This document shows positions 1 through 13,548 of a stretch of 64,000 bases of DNA, in pieces (position 1 is the first letter of the stretch; every line of letters starts with the position of its first letter). Under the pieces are notes generated by a model. That model had not been told where the DNA came from. It saw only the letters and a program-made list of their open reading frames with translations, and searched no databases. Source of the DNA: Seiridium cupressi (Eukaryota; Ascomycota; Sordariomycetes; Amphisphaeriales; Sporocadaceae). The stretch lies in contig JARVKI010000152.1 of the NCBI GenBank assembly GCA_036674765.1, positions 1 through 64,000 of the forward strand, read 5' to 3'. A program made the translations under genes and the position numbers.

Positions 1-540
1 ATTTATAATTAATAAAAAAAACATTTTATTATATTAATAAAAATAATAAATAAAATATTAATTTAATTTATATATATTATTAATAATTAAAAAAAAGTTT
101 AAATATTTTATAATTAATTTTAATAAAAAAGTAATATTTAAAATTCGTTTTAAATTAATAATATATAAATAAAAATATTTATAATTAAAATTATAATCGT
201 TAAAATTATAATATTTTTAATAAATAAAATTAAAAAAAAATATTAAAATATTATTAAAAAGAAAATTATAATTAAATTAATTTTATTTAAAATATTTACG
301 TAATAAATATAATAAAAAATTTATAAAAATAATAATAATTTAAATTAAAAATTAATATATTAATAATATTATAAAATTTGTAAAAAACTTAATTATAATT
401 TAAAAAACTATTAAATAAAAATAAAATTACTTAAATAAAAGTATTTAAAATAATTATATTTAATTTATATCGTTATAATTACAAAATTTGGTTAAATTAC
501 GTATTATACTAATTAGCGTGTTTAGCTCGCTCGTAGACTA
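1..540. other. Extremely AT-rich, probably RIP-mutated block
   Basis: Almost pure A/T with long runs of TAAT and AATA words and very few C or G. No reading frame of note is present. This is what a repeat looks like after exhaustive C-to-T mutation in ascomycetes. It changes abruptly near position 515 into DNA of normal composition. The ancestral element cannot be recognised. Confidence 0.75.
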
Positions 541-1753
541 CGTTATATTCTTTACATTCCGCTAAATTGCCCGCTGGCTTAGTGCTAAATGCCGCTACGG
601 CTTTCGGAGCCATGTCGACTACCCACTTGTGTGGAGCCGCGGCAAATATACGCAAAGTGTCAGCCGCCTCCAAATGCTTCTACTCATCATATACCTAGCG
701 ATCAATGGGCTAGTCCTCGGCTTTGACCTGGGCAATAAGGGACAGCTATCGAGGCAGCATCGTCGTCCGGCGCTGAGCCCAATACCCAGCCGTCGGGGTT
801 AAACATGCCTTTGCCGAACTCGAGGCAGAGCATGGGCCCTCGGGGTTTCTATGTAAGTCTACCCCGCCAGGCCTCGTTCGGGTCTGCATCTTTGCTCGGA
901 GGTGTGAACTTATATGCGGCATTGTTCGAGAGGGTCAAGGTGTTGTCGAAGGTGAAGTTTGCGAAGAGCAGAATAATGTTGGTGAGATCTGTAGTAGTGG
1001 CGGCTGCCATTATATATAAGCTACCTCAATCGGAGGTATTGTGTAATTGTTAGGCAGTAATGTGGTGCAGGTAGGCGGGGTTACATACTTATAGCTGAGG
1101 CGCTACAACGTCAACTAGGACCAATAGTATCAAGGTTCACAATTATGCAGTTGGCAAATGAATACTATTAAATCTTTGTAAAGTGTTAATTTTGTATTAA
1201 TCGCCTTTTATTTGGCAATAGGATGTAAACCTTTAAAATCACCCTTACTAATGTATATTAGACTATAACTTTATTTACCACAACGTAAAAATTTATATTA
1301 AATTAATAATCACCTTATTTATACTCTTATATACTTTAAACTAGCATTTATATATAATCTCCCTAAAGATTAATCCGTTTATAAGTGGGAGACTCTCGTT
1401 TAGCCAGCTTAAATTTATTATTTCCGCCCCATTTTTATAGTTTTATTTTCGGAAAAGTAAAACTCGCTACGTCCGCCGCGGTTAAAGATGTGACGGCCTA
1501 GTATGGAGACTGGGCGAACACCGCTACAACCATAACCCAGCTCTACGGAGCACGATAAAGGGTCCACTAAAGACACCGTATATAGTTCGCTCAAGGTAGG
1601 AAGACTAGGAAGCTCTTTCCTTTCTTCCTTATCTTTCTTATTTTCGTTAATAGATGCCCTAATCCTTAGTAGCGGCCTTATCCCTATTATAATCTAATGC
1701 TCGCCGTGATAAAAGATCTAATTTATATATATTTTATAAAGTATTATACTAAC
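541..1753. other. Intergenic or decayed DNA without recognisable gene
   Basis: Mixed composition, with short AT-rich stretches around 1140-1400 and 1620-1750. The reading frames are short and have no protein-like character. I see nothing that can be supported here. Confidence 0.4.
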
Positions 1754-2272
1754 CTATACGATATCGGTTCGGATAATAATATTATAATTATTCGCTTTGT
1801 AAATATCGAGTCCTATTTTAACGATGCCCGAATTACCGAAATGGCACAACTTCAACGATAAATCGGCGTCGAACAGGTAGTCGCGGCTTATTATATCGCC
1901 AAGAAGAACGTTTCTCTTATAGCAATAGGCAACTATATTGGCTAATCTTCGAGCCCAGGTAATCTGGAGCTGTACTCCGGGTATATAATGCAGGAGAAAC
2001 CGATCGAGGTTGCCGTTGCTCATACAAGGCATGACTAGGATAGGCTATTCACTGTCAAGGTCGAATAAAGCCTTGACAATCCCGCCGTGCTCGCCTAATT
2101 GCTGGAATATCCTTTTCTCTCCCTGGATCTTCAGAGCAGATACACACATGAGCCATTCAATTTCTTCCTGTAGACGACTGTCTGCATGCGAGATATCATA
2201 TCGTCGTGGTCGTTTGACAGCTTAATTATCACGCTGAATGATCTTAGCATTTGCACCAATTCCAAGATACTG
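1754..2272 (-). pseudogene. Protein kinase-like gene remnant with two in-frame stops
   Basis: One continuous minus-strand frame reads like a fungal protein-kinase domain. A glycine-loop-like YLGIGANAK comes first, then an AVKRPRR stretch holding the VAIK-type lysine, then VMPCMSNGNLDRFL at the hinge. A catalytic loop written LGDIISRDYL follows, and then a DFG-like CHFG. The frame is broken by TAA at 2224-2222 and TAG at 2035-2033 but has no frameshift. The histidine of the catalytic loop and the D of DFG are changed. It lies between an AT-rich block and normal DNA, so decay by C-to-T mutation is likely. The family assignment rests on the ordered motifs; the kinase class is unknown. Confidence 0.65.
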
Positions 2273-2610
2273 GTTGTTACTGCGAGTAGCGACATGTGGA
2301 TCATGGCAAATGGTAATATTATGCGTTGGCTCTATAGCCAACAACGGCATCTGTACGGTAAGGAACTTATGAGTTTTGTTGAGTGATAGGTGTTCATGGG
2401 ACACTTTACGTGGGGATGTTTGTAACATGCAAAGTACAAAAAACGAGGACTCGATAGGACAGTGCGAAAAGCAAAGCGATACTATGCCGCTAACAGGAAC
2501 TAAGCTCTAGTCTAGTTAAAGAGCGCTAGCCAGTCCATCTCGGGGCAACTCCGCGTATAGCATTTTCTGAAGCGGGACATCCTGCCCACCACCTCTTCGT
2601 CAATAAGCTA

Positions 2611-2874
2611 CTAACCTACAGCGTGCCCGTGAATTTGCTCGCCTGATTGCTGGTTATCATCTCTGTCGCCTTTATCCTTGCGTTTTACACGTTCCACCTT
2701 TCCAGAGCATTTCGGACAGTCGAACTTTCGGTTCTTATACGAAGCTGGCCAGGTTTCCTCGTAACCATGGCAGGGTTCAATGCCTAGTGTGAAACATGAT
2801 GCCCAACTTTCATCCGTAATCGTGGTCTGCTTGCATTTCCATGTTATCTGGGTAGGGTTGATATGCCAGCACAT
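2611..2874 (-). CDS. Possible small cysteine-rich fragment, unrecognised
   Basis: An 87-codon minus-strand frame holds paired cysteines. There are CF and PCHG in the middle and a CPKC knuckle followed by a Lys/Arg-rich tail. The arrangement could bind one zinc ion. There is no clear start context, no partner exon, and a longer relative is not recognised. It may be a remnant of a larger gene or chance. The flanking DNA from 2273 to 3280 shows nothing else. Confidence 0.2.
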   Translation of the reverse strand: MCWHINPTQITWKCKQTTITDESWASCFTLGIEPCHGYEETWPASYKNRKFDCPKCSGKVERVKRKDKGDRDDNQQSGEQIHGHAVG

Positions 2875-3280
2875 TTTTACTGATCGATTAAGTGGAGATA
2901 TTGCCTGGGCACGCTCGTCTACTCACGGTGCATGGGAAGATTGCAAATTGCGTTGGGTGGGGAGATAGTCGTTGAAATTATATTATATAGATACCAGGGC
3001 ATTGGGATACTCTCTAAACGAGTATGTTCTAGGAGATTGTAGTTGATTCTTCTCCGTTTTGATTCAATACGCCTACAGGCGACTGCTTAAGATATTTCAT
3101 ACTAGACTGTTTTTCCTTCAACGCTACCGCCTACCAAGCTTATAGTTTTAATGACTAACTAATCATCTAACTACACATTTTAAAAATAAAGATATTTATT
3201 ATGTTATTTTAACTAGCTTAGGTCCATTCGCTTGAATTCTACGTAGTACAAAACGACCTGTCCATGTCGTTGTTATTTGA

Positions 3281-4166
3281 TTAGTTCCTCCCTGGTGGCA
3301 ATTCGTATACAGGTTTCTGCTCTTGAGCCGTGACAGGATGACCGTTTATTTCTTGTGGTGGAGCTTGATATTCCCAATACGCCGGTGCAGGCTCCACCAT
3401 CTGTATTGTTGGCTCCACTACAGCTGGCTGTACACGGTGGACTTTTTGTCTGCCGTAGCAGAGACCGGCGAACCCAAGTAAGATCGCAACGACGACGCCA
3501 GCGACAGCGATACCCGAGATACCTCCAGTGCTAAGCCCGTCGTGGCTAACTTGTGTCGCTGCCGGTGCAAGATCTGTCGACGCGGCCGATGTGCTGGTGG
3601 AATCGATAGTGGCGGTGGCGGTTGTGGAAAATATGGTCCCTGATGCTAGGTCGGCGGTTGAGGAGGATGACAGGGTGCTTGAAGATGTACTTGTCGAAGA
3701 GCTAGAGGAGCCCGAAGAAACTGTTTCGTCTCGAAGTATATAAAAGCTCGTGCTCCAGAACCCTTGTTGTGTTTGCTCGTAGGTGGTACCTCGAGCGTTC
3801 ACCATGTGGAACACGTACGGCTCCGTGAGGTTGGTCTCTTCTGCCAAAACTTGCCATTGATACCAGTTGGTGGCCAGGTTGGCTGTCATGGTGAGCTGGT
3901 GCACGTATGGAAGAAACAAAGTCTTACTGACTAGCGATCTGGGTTGATACGGCTACTTTGCCTCTCTGATAATAGTACAGATCGACGCCTTCATAGCTCA
4001 TAGTCCAGGTGATGTTGATGAGAGATGTTTCGCGGAAGTTGAGCGGATACTGACGAGGAAAAGCAAAAGAGCCATTTATCGTGTCGACGGGACTTGTGTA
4101 CAACGTTCCGATATTTTCGTCTTTGCTTCCAAACCAGGAAGGCATGTCGTTCGACAGGTGAACCAT
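3281..4166 (-). CDS. Ser/Thr-rich single-pass membrane protein (hypothetical)
   Basis: Two exons are proposed. The upstream exon reads an extracellular-type domain (PSWFGS... INITW... VDLYYYQRG). A 49-bp intron (3931-3883, donor GTCAGT, acceptor CAG) restores the frame into NLATNWYQWQV. After that come a Ser/Thr-rich stalk of about 60 residues, one hydrophobic segment (GISGIAVAGVVVAILLGFAG) and a proline-rich cytoplasmic tail. This layout is common in fungal surface or sensor-like proteins of unknown function. No signal peptide is visible ahead of the proposed start, so the 5' exon is either missing or not found. The splice choice was made because it keeps both frames in phase. No function is claimed. 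Confidence 0.55.
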
Positions 4167-5184
4167 TTCACTGTCGAGTGACGATTTATGTGGTCACTTG
4201 CAATACGCACAAAATATTCTTGTGCAGGTACCAATCAGTAATATAGATATCAAACAAGGTGGGATGGTGAATGGGTAATGTGTTGGAAATCCTGGTAGAA
4301 TAACGAGACAACTGCGATATGTAAGAAAATTCTGATACGTTATTTTCAAGTGATTGACATATTGACATTCAGGCGGCTATTTTATCCGATGTCCATGACC
4401 TTGCCAGGGTGTCCAGCACGCAAGATTCATCTCTTCCTTCCAACAAGACTGCCAAGCACATCCACTTAACGGGCTTCAGCGGTGAAGGTGATACGCGGAA
4501 CCAGAGGATCGTGGCCAGCCTGGGCTGATCAAAAAGCCGCCATGATCATTTGACGCCTTGGAGTCTTGTTTGCACCACTGCAATTGGTGACTGAGAGCAT
4601 CGTAGGCACCAACACGTTGGACGACAGTTGTTGCACCCAGTGCGGAGGTGTGTTGTGTTTCGAGTGAGAATGATGAATCGAGCCTCTGACGCCCTCGGCC
4701 CGCCGTGAAGCATTCCGAGGTCCTTGAGGCGAAGTAACTTACTGCTGCTGCCAAGTGTAGCTGAAATTGCTGCAGTCCTGGTACCATCACCTCAAAATGT
4801 ATCGTGGGCGGCGGTACCGAACTGGTGGGACGGACCGACCTATCAGAGCGGTTCATTGGGCGGAAGAAACAGGCCATAAACATAACAAATTGACAACCCC
4901 GGTCTCGCCAAACCAATGAGGGAAGAAGCCGACGATAGACTCGATACGTGTGGCCTCCCATGCATTAAGCGTAATCCAGGGGCGGGCGTCCAATTCAAAG
5001 CTTGCGGGCTGAATATAACCTCCAAAAAAAGAGTGCGCGCTTCCGCCTCCCCCCCCGAACTTGATGCACGAGTAAAGCTTTACTTAATTCCCGTCACCGC
5101 GATTGATTCCAACACTTATTATACCAAAGTCGAGGCTTTTTTTGCGTATTTCTTGGAGTTTGAACCGCCTTTGTTGAATGCGGT
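4167..5184. other. Intergenic region
   Basis: Balanced-composition DNA with overlapping short frames on both strands and no recognisable domain. It presumably holds the 5' region of the minus-strand membrane-protein gene and the promoter of the plus-strand glycosyltransferase gene. Confidence 0.4.
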
Positions 5185-6696
5185 ATGCCGATGGAGCGGA
5201 TTCTCGATGCCATCATGCTTGCGCGGAAAGGCCTGCGACGGCGCTGGTTTCGCCCCGCAATAGTGTCGTTCATTCTCACAGTCTCTTTTATGTTGTATTT
5301 GGACAATTTCCGTCCATTAATTGCATCCCAATCTTCCTTTTCATCTACCATTACTCCAAAGCCTAGCCTAATATGCCCCAAACTTTTTACGTCCGACAAT
5401 ATTGCCGTTGTCTTGAGGACTGGCGCAACGGAATCCCAGGAGAAGCTGCCTGTGCATTTCGATACCGTCATGTCCTGCGTTCCAGATTTCATTATCTATT
5501 CGGACTTCAACGAGACGGTTCAAGGATTTCAAACGCACGACATACTGTCCGGCGTAGACGAGACTGTTAAGGACACAGTGCCAGAATTTGCTCTATACAA
5601 GCATCTACGCACCCACGGAAGGGAGGGGCTATCCTACGAGACCATGTATGGCAGTGGACCATCGGGCGCCGAAGAAAACTCAGGTTGGAAACTTGACAAG
5701 TGGAAATTTCTACCAATGGTCGATCGCGCACTTCAAGACCGAGCTAACGCAACGTGGTTTGTGTTCATCGAAGGAGACACATATATGCTGTGGCAGAATA
5801 TGCTAGCATATCTTGCCAAGTTTAATGCCACGAAGCCACACTACCTTGGAAAGCATATGTATATAAACAATATTCTCTTTGGGCATGGTGGTTCCGGCTT
5901 CGCGCTATCCAGGCCAGCGGCGGAGATAATGTCGCATCACTGGAGGCAGCACTTGAAAGAGTACGACGAGTTTACTCGGACGGGATGGGCAGGTGACGCT
6001 ATCCTTGGAAAGGCACTCAAAGACGCCGGCGTCGATATGTTCTGGTCCTTTCCTCACCTCCAAGGCGACAGCTTGACGACGATCGACTGGAATGTCACAA
6101 AACTCGAGAGATAGCCTTGGTGTTATGCCCCGACGACTTTCCATCACATGAATGAGGCTGAATTCAGGCAGTTGTGGCACTTTGAGCGTCAGTGGCTGAC
6201 GAAATGGGCGGCAGGGGGCGGGCCAGCTCCGCGCTTTCGCGATATCTTCAAGAATTTGGTGCTGCCAAAGCTGCGCCCCGAAATCACAGACTGGGACAAC
6301 CTATCCAGTGGCGCAGAATACAGCGAGGCTTCTCTAGCGACACGGTCCGCAGAGGAGAGAAATGTGCTGGATCAGACTGAGCGAGAAGCGTATTTCTCAT
6401 TCCAACATTGTCGATACGCTTGTGAAAGCCACCCGACATGTCTCCAATTCTTATTCATCAATGGGGTCTGCTTCACTTCAAAAGAACTCAAGCTAGGTCA
6501 TGGTGTCGATAGCAGCTGCCTCGAGTATTCGGACGCTGCAGGAAAGTGCACCAGGAGCAGCAAGGTCGGGAGTGATGTAACAGCCACAGGAAAGGCTGGT
6601 ATCGCATCTGGTTGGATCATGAGCCGAGTTGCCAAATACGTCAGCGATCTAGACCAATCATGCCGGAATAAAGCCGAGAAGGATTGGGTAATATGA
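5185..6696 (+). pseudogene. GT31/fringe-like glycosyltransferase with one in-frame TAG
   Basis: A single 504-codon plus-strand frame encodes a type II membrane glycosyltransferase of the fungal GT31/DUF604-like group. It has a short cytoplasmic N-terminus, one membrane anchor (about residues 25-42), a catalytic core with FIEGDTYM in the DxD position, and the GHGGSGFALS motif typical of fringe-like enzymes. The C-terminal part (QHCRYACESHPTCLQFLF) looks like a small disulfide-rich PAN-like module. The frame is interrupted once, by TAG at 6112-6114. The same frame continues at once with conserved-looking PWCYAPTTFHHMN, so there is no frameshift and no intron candidate. A CAG-to-TAG or TGG-to-TAG change would explain it. 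The truncated product would lose the C-terminal module. Function as sugar transferase is family knowledge; the substrate is unknown. Confidence 0.75.
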
Positions 6697-9612
6697 CTAC
6701 AGTCTGCGTTTCGAGCTTAGATCTTCAATGAACAAGCATAAGTCATTGAAAGGCCGTGCTCGACGCTTCGCTGTTTATATTTTCCGGTATATTCTGAATA
6801 TAAATGTAATCAAGCCCTAACGCTTAGCAAGTTATTTGATATGACACGCTTATGAATGTTACCCTCGATCTTGTTCGGACTTGTTTGCTTTCATTATCAT
6901 GAACACTAATGACTTGGGTAGTAGGCTTGGAAAGGGCCATACGGTCCGGACCGCGCTTAAGTCAAGGATATAGTTGAGATAGCCTAGTGAATTCCTACCC
7001 AGCCATAAGCTGCATACCCGCAATATTACCAACCGCACTTTCCCAGGTCATTCCAATTTGCAATTAACCTGGTCCACACGCACTCCTTTTAAAAACTCCG
7101 TGTCAACAAGCAGTGGCACATTAAGGTTCTTGGAATTGATCAGAATGGGAAGACCAGGACGCTGAAATGGGCGCCCACGCTATGCGCCAAACTCTGCCTA
7201 GTTACTCCAGTAAGATTCATTGACAACATTTTAAGGCTTTGTTATGGAAAAAAAAATATATGATAAGCTGGCAGTATATACTAATTAGTTCGCAGTTTGA
7301 ATCTCTAACGGTCTTCCGGCAAGATACGATATAAAGGAGCCTAGATACAGGGCCGCTGCCGGGCGCTAAATGCTGCTAAAAGTACATAGTAATATGGCGT
7401 CGGAAATGGGTCAGCAGACCCCTGTTGTGCCGTAGTGGACGTATTGCATTAAGTAAGGCTCTTTCGCGCCTGACCACTTGGGGTCCAGGCCCTACGACAC
7501 AGCTAATTGGTATCCCAGTTGAAGTCTATAATGTATGGAGAACAAGCAGAGGAGAACACGCTGTTTAGTTCTACTTCTACCACTGACTGGAAAGCAGGGG
7601 CCGCTCACTGTTTTCATGGGGAACAAATCGAGGTATAATTTGTCTAAACACTCATACTGACAACACCGAACCTCAGACTTGGACTTTCCTGTACGACTAG
7701 ACTCTCTGCAATCCCATGTCTGCGAGTACCTTGGTATAACGCTTAGGGTGTTATGCTGCTACATTGCGGCTGACTCCATTCTTGATTATATCCACTTATT
7801 CTCTATCAACTTGAGAATAATCCATGATTCGGCCCGTGTATACGCTCCAAATGATACCAGCCAAAGAATCAGTTTGTATCTCTGGTTCCCATGAGGTATA
7901 TGTTCTTGTTCAATGGAACCACGGACGTGATAAATGAAGTGAAACAAGACTAGAAATAGGCAACGTGGGCTCGTCAGCTGTGAGAGAAAGCCTCGAGACT
8001 GATGTAGCTCCGCCTGCTCCATCTCCATAGGTGGGTGCCACCACGAATTGGCATTCTTGTAGTCCCAGTTCAGCACTGCTTTGGAGCTCCAAAAGGAGTC
8101 CCTTTGAGCCATTTGTTGTTTATGGCAAGCCGACTGGTCGTTGGTAGATTGATGATTGGCCGTGATGAATGGTGTTGTGGCCGTGATGATTGGTATGATG
8201 ATCGCGGGAGTGAGAAGTACTGTAAGTAAATCTTTGATCGTAGGCTTTTTCTTATGAAGCAGGATTTGCCTCAAGGTGTGAGCGCCATCAAGTATTAGCG
8301 AATGCATGGTGCTGAGAAATGTACCAAACGGATAAGGCTACTTGAGCAGCCAGCCGTGAGATGATGGTGGGAGGATTTTGCTGTGAGAAGAGGGTCAAGT
8401 TTCCTTGTAGTAAGAAGAAGGCGAAAGATCTCTCTTTGCTGTAAAGACAGTGAAGGGTTTTTCTTGATTATGCTTCGAGGAATCTGGAAGAAAAGATGAC
8501 ATAGGAAAGACAAACCTTTCTGGTCATTGGTCTGACTGTATGTACCAATTACAAGCGAACGAGCATAAGGTGCATGGCTTTTGCTAAACGCGAACCCAAG
8601 GCTGCGCATATACGCTCAGGGATAATTTGGAAAGAGCCCGAAATTGCAGGCCGTAGTTCACGTTGCGCAGCCTCCAACATTATGTAAATGTTGTGCGAGA
8701 GACGTGGGCTTGCCCGATGTATCAGTTCATTTCATATGCCAAGGTAATGGGCGCGTATGATGAGAGACGTGAGTGCATTAGACCCATGTGCAAAGACGAG
8801 CTGTTAAAAGCGTCCCGGCTTGTGATGTGCACGCAGAAACAAACCATAAACTAACGGCAAGGAAGGTTTCGAGGTCCTCCGGCATGGTGTTGGATCCTGG
8901 TATGCAGAATACTAGAATGAGCAGGCTAGTTTGGTAGCCATGTCTCTGGTTTTGTGGCGGTGCAAAGAGCACGGGAGATACGGGTTCCTTTACAGCAAAT
9001 CATTCCATCCTAACAATGCCGGGGATGCTGACATAATTAGGGTCGAGTTCGGGTGCGGGAGTATATTCTGCAAGTTGGTCGCTCTCAGGTTTCCCCGCCA
9101 TCTCGGCTTTCGCATTTGATACTTACTATAAGCGGTTGTCGCGATGTCCACAACCCCGCGTTGCAGGTTGGCTCCGACGGAGCCTACAAGCTTTCATTGA
9201 CGTCCTGCTACACTAGGAATTGTCTCAGAGGATCCATGTATAATAACCGGGCATGGTCCAAGTGTGAGCCACATGAGAAAGGGGGTGAGAAGCTGTAGCT
9301 CGTACCCGGACTATGTGCATTCATAACACTGTTCTGCCACCCAGAGCGTTTGGGGGGGAAGGGGTCACCAAGGCAGCTAACCTAGCTGGCTCAGCTGGCT
9401 CAGGCAAGTTCCGCCACAGCCACGAGCCCCTTAGCTGTATCTTTGGTAGGTACATCATAGGTACGTAGCTTTCATAGTGGATCTTCAACTTCCGTGAATA
9501 TTCCATCTTCGTTCCCAACCTTTCCACCACATCCATTATGTAGTCCCTTCTACCGGTATGTACCTTGGATCTTGCAGACTTTTCATCGCCACGTGATTGC
9601 CTCGTATCCACC
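6697..9612. other. Long region without a supported gene
   Basis: Nearly 3 kb with only scattered short frames. The longest (minus strand, 7786-8307) has two hydrophobic patches but low-complexity composition and no recognisable domain. A perfect 12-bp palindrome, CGGTCCGGACCG, sits at 6942-6953. No repeat or RNA gene is evident by eye. Confidence 0.4.
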
Positions 9613-9900
9613 ATGTCGCGCTCTCTATCGGCCCCGAATGAGGTCCGTCCAATGAAAGATATACTGGCTGACAACATTACTGAAAACGTCAAGATTCTCA
9701 GCAATCAATATCCACTTGCACGAACCCGGTACATATTCGATCGCCTCATCTCTTACCTTCACGACTTTGTCCGAGAGATAAGCCTTCCAACGGAAGACTA
9801 GCAAACAGGCGTTGACTGTCCGACTGCGGCCGGCCAGGTCGGTGATGATTTTTTGAGCAGAGGTCATACATACATACTTCTCGTAGAACGCTCGGGGTGA
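9613..9900 (+). pseudogene. Intradiol (catechol/hydroxyquinol) dioxygenase N-terminal remnant
   Basis: The frame starts MSRSLSAPNEVRP and reads the N-terminal helical dimerisation domain of fungal intradiol ring-cleavage dioxygenases: ITENVKIL, then YIFDRLISYLHDFVREI, then LPTED. In this family a tryptophan normally follows the TE(E/D). Here the codon is TAG (9799-9801), one G-to-A step from TGG. The same frame goes on with TGVDCPTAAGQVGDDFL and YILLVERSG, still family-like, and then meets TGA at 9898-9900. The catalytic domain with the Tyr/His iron ligands is absent downstream. An alternative upstream ATG is at 9565. It is a decayed stub at the edge of the aromatic-metabolism cluster. Confidence 0.65.
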
Positions 9901-10038
9901 GCCGCTTACGATGTACATTTGGGCAGAGGAAATCTGCGCGGGGTAGACGTCTGCACCCCACATAGCTTCACACTAAAAGGCTTGGTCCGGCCGATCGCCA
10001 TCTTAACCGAATTCGGTAGTTCCCCGCACGTCGACCGA

Positions 10039-10045
10039 TATAAAG
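10039..10045 (+). promoter_or_regulatory. TATA-like box for the reductase gene
   Basis: TATAAAG lies 92 bp upstream of the ATG at 10131, a plausible core-promoter distance for an ascomycete gene. This is based on motif and position only. Confidence 0.35.
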
Positions 10046-10130
10046 CTCCAAGAAAGTTGCGTTTGAGAAGGTCAATAGAGAAGACCCTCGGATTTTGTTT
10101 CCTGGTCTAAAGGGCTAGCATTCAGACATC

Positions 10131-11394
10131 ATGCCGCACAAAGCCATCTGGGTCAAAGAAGATGCAACCCAGGAGATTAGAACGGTCGAGGGCAATTATA
10201 GACCTTCGAAAGGCGAGCTGTTGCTAAAAACCATTTGTGTTGGAGTCAATCCTGGAGACTACAAGTAAGCTGGCTGGCTTGCTCGTCGCCTCTTGGCTGC
10301 TACTGGGCCGAGAGCAATGCATGTGGCTGACTTATTTTACCGAAAGACATCCGGAGGTTTTTGGGGCAGTCAACACTATCGAGGGTTTCGATGTCGTCGG
10401 TACGGTCGTTGAGGCTGGTTCAGAAGCCGGGGACTTTAGCCTAGGTGACAAGGTTGTCACCTTTGCCAGGGGCATTGGCCCTCGTATGTGGACCTTCCTA
10501 TGAGCGACAACAAGGTGCCAAACAGACTAATGGGACCGCAGCCGAGTGGGGGGGAAGCCAAGAGTATTTTCTGGCACTCGCTGCAACGTGCTGGAAGTTT
10601 GACGAAAGTGTATTGAGCGAGGAGCAAGCCACGACAATTCCGCTGACTACGTGTACCGCGTGTGATGGGCTGTATAACAGATTCCGGCCGCCTCTGCCAC
10701 TGCCGTGGGAAGATGACATGTGCGATTGGCCTATTCTACTCTGGGGTGCTTCCAGCCAGGTAGGTATCCAGGCAATCCAGTTTGCCAAATTCAGCGGTTG
10801 TAATCCCATCATCGTCACGGCTTCACCAAAGGTACATCCATCGGCGTATCACATCGAGGGTTCCAAAAGGGCTAATGGTCGTTGCAGCAACACGAATATC
10901 TGAAATCTTTGGGCGCACACTACGCCTTCGATTATCGGAGTCCAGATGTCATCGACAAGATCAAGGCTGCTGTTCCATCCACGAAACACTTGATGCACGC
11001 CTACGACTGTGTCGGTACTGATATCGCCATCTTGGAAAATGCCGTCGAGGATGGAGGCTCGATCATACTGGCACTACCACCTACGCGGCCGAGTCCTCGT
11101 CATCATACTGAGATGGCCATCGCCGGGACCATACACGATCTCGAAACGTTCAAGGCACCCGAGTTCAAGTTTCATGAGGGTATTGAGCCCAAGGACAGCG
11201 CAGGGGCTGCGAGACTCGGCAAGTTGATGACTTGGACCACGGAGCAAGCTGGCAAGTTGTATCAGCCGGCCCGGGTCAGGCGTCTAGGTGGCAAGGGAAT
11301 GTACGACGCTTTCGAGTGTTTTGACTTGATGCGTCAGAACAAACTGTCCGCTGAGAAGGTTGTTTGGCGAATGAGTGAAACTCCTGGGCTGTGA
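10131..11394 (+). CDS. Zinc-type alcohol dehydrogenase-like quinone/enoyl reductase (MDR family)
   Basis: Four exons (10131-10264, 10347-10483, 10542-10831, 10888-11394) join in phase to give 355 residues, with introns of 82, 58 and 56 bp. The protein is a medium-chain dehydrogenase/reductase of the zinc-free quinone-oxidoreductase or trans-acting enoyl-reductase type. It starts MPHKAIWVKED, has VNPGDYK near residue 45, GFDVVGTVVEAG in the GroES-like domain and a Rossmann nucleotide site (LLWGASSQVGIQAIQ). No catalytic-zinc GHE motif is present. Such enzymes use NADPH to reduce quinones or enoyl bonds and occur often in fungal clusters. No inactivating change is seen. A quinone-reducing role beside a phenol hydroxylase is plausible but is inference. 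Confidence 0.85.
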
Positions 11395-11703
11395 ACCCGG
11401 CACGTCTCCGGCACGCTCTCCAAAAGTGTGCAAATGACCATGAAGACGGCTATAGCTCTCATTCAGAACAGTTATTTCGCACCAAGAATTATTCAACTTG
11501 AGGCTTGACTGCGCGTATACTAGACTAGATCCTATAAGATAAGCCCGCCGACACTAGCTGGGATGGGTAACCGATTCAAGGAGCGTACCCCCACATGACG
11601 ACACAAACTCCCCCACATTCAGGGTTGGTCTTGGGCAGGAATATAGCGCACCAAAAATCCGAAACAGCTGTCAATTGTGGAAGAGTGCAAGCGAAAAAGC
11701 TCA

Positions 11704-11710
11704 TATAAAC
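11704..11710 (+). promoter_or_regulatory. TATA-like box for the carboxylesterase gene
   Basis: TATAAAC lies 76 bp upstream of the proposed ATG at 11786. This is based on position and motif only. Confidence 0.3.
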
Positions 11711-11785
11711 TGCTCTATACAAGAAACCTCATTACACATTTCCCTCCGATTGTGTTTTGCCTACCAATACTCCCCAAAGCCCAGA

Positions 11786-13548
<1,763 letters not shown>

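Noticed and set aside
1..540. AT-rich start as mitochondrial DNA
   Set aside because: No mitochondrial genes or tRNAs are visible, and it joins nuclear-type DNA directly. RIP-saturated repeat explains it better.
4476..4961. 161-codon minus-strand frame as a gene
   Set aside because: No recognisable domain and other frames overlap; composition does not look coding.
7786..8307. 173-codon minus-strand frame as a membrane-protein gene
   Set aside because: Low-complexity, no domain, no splice partners and an overlapping plus-strand frame. Not better than chance.
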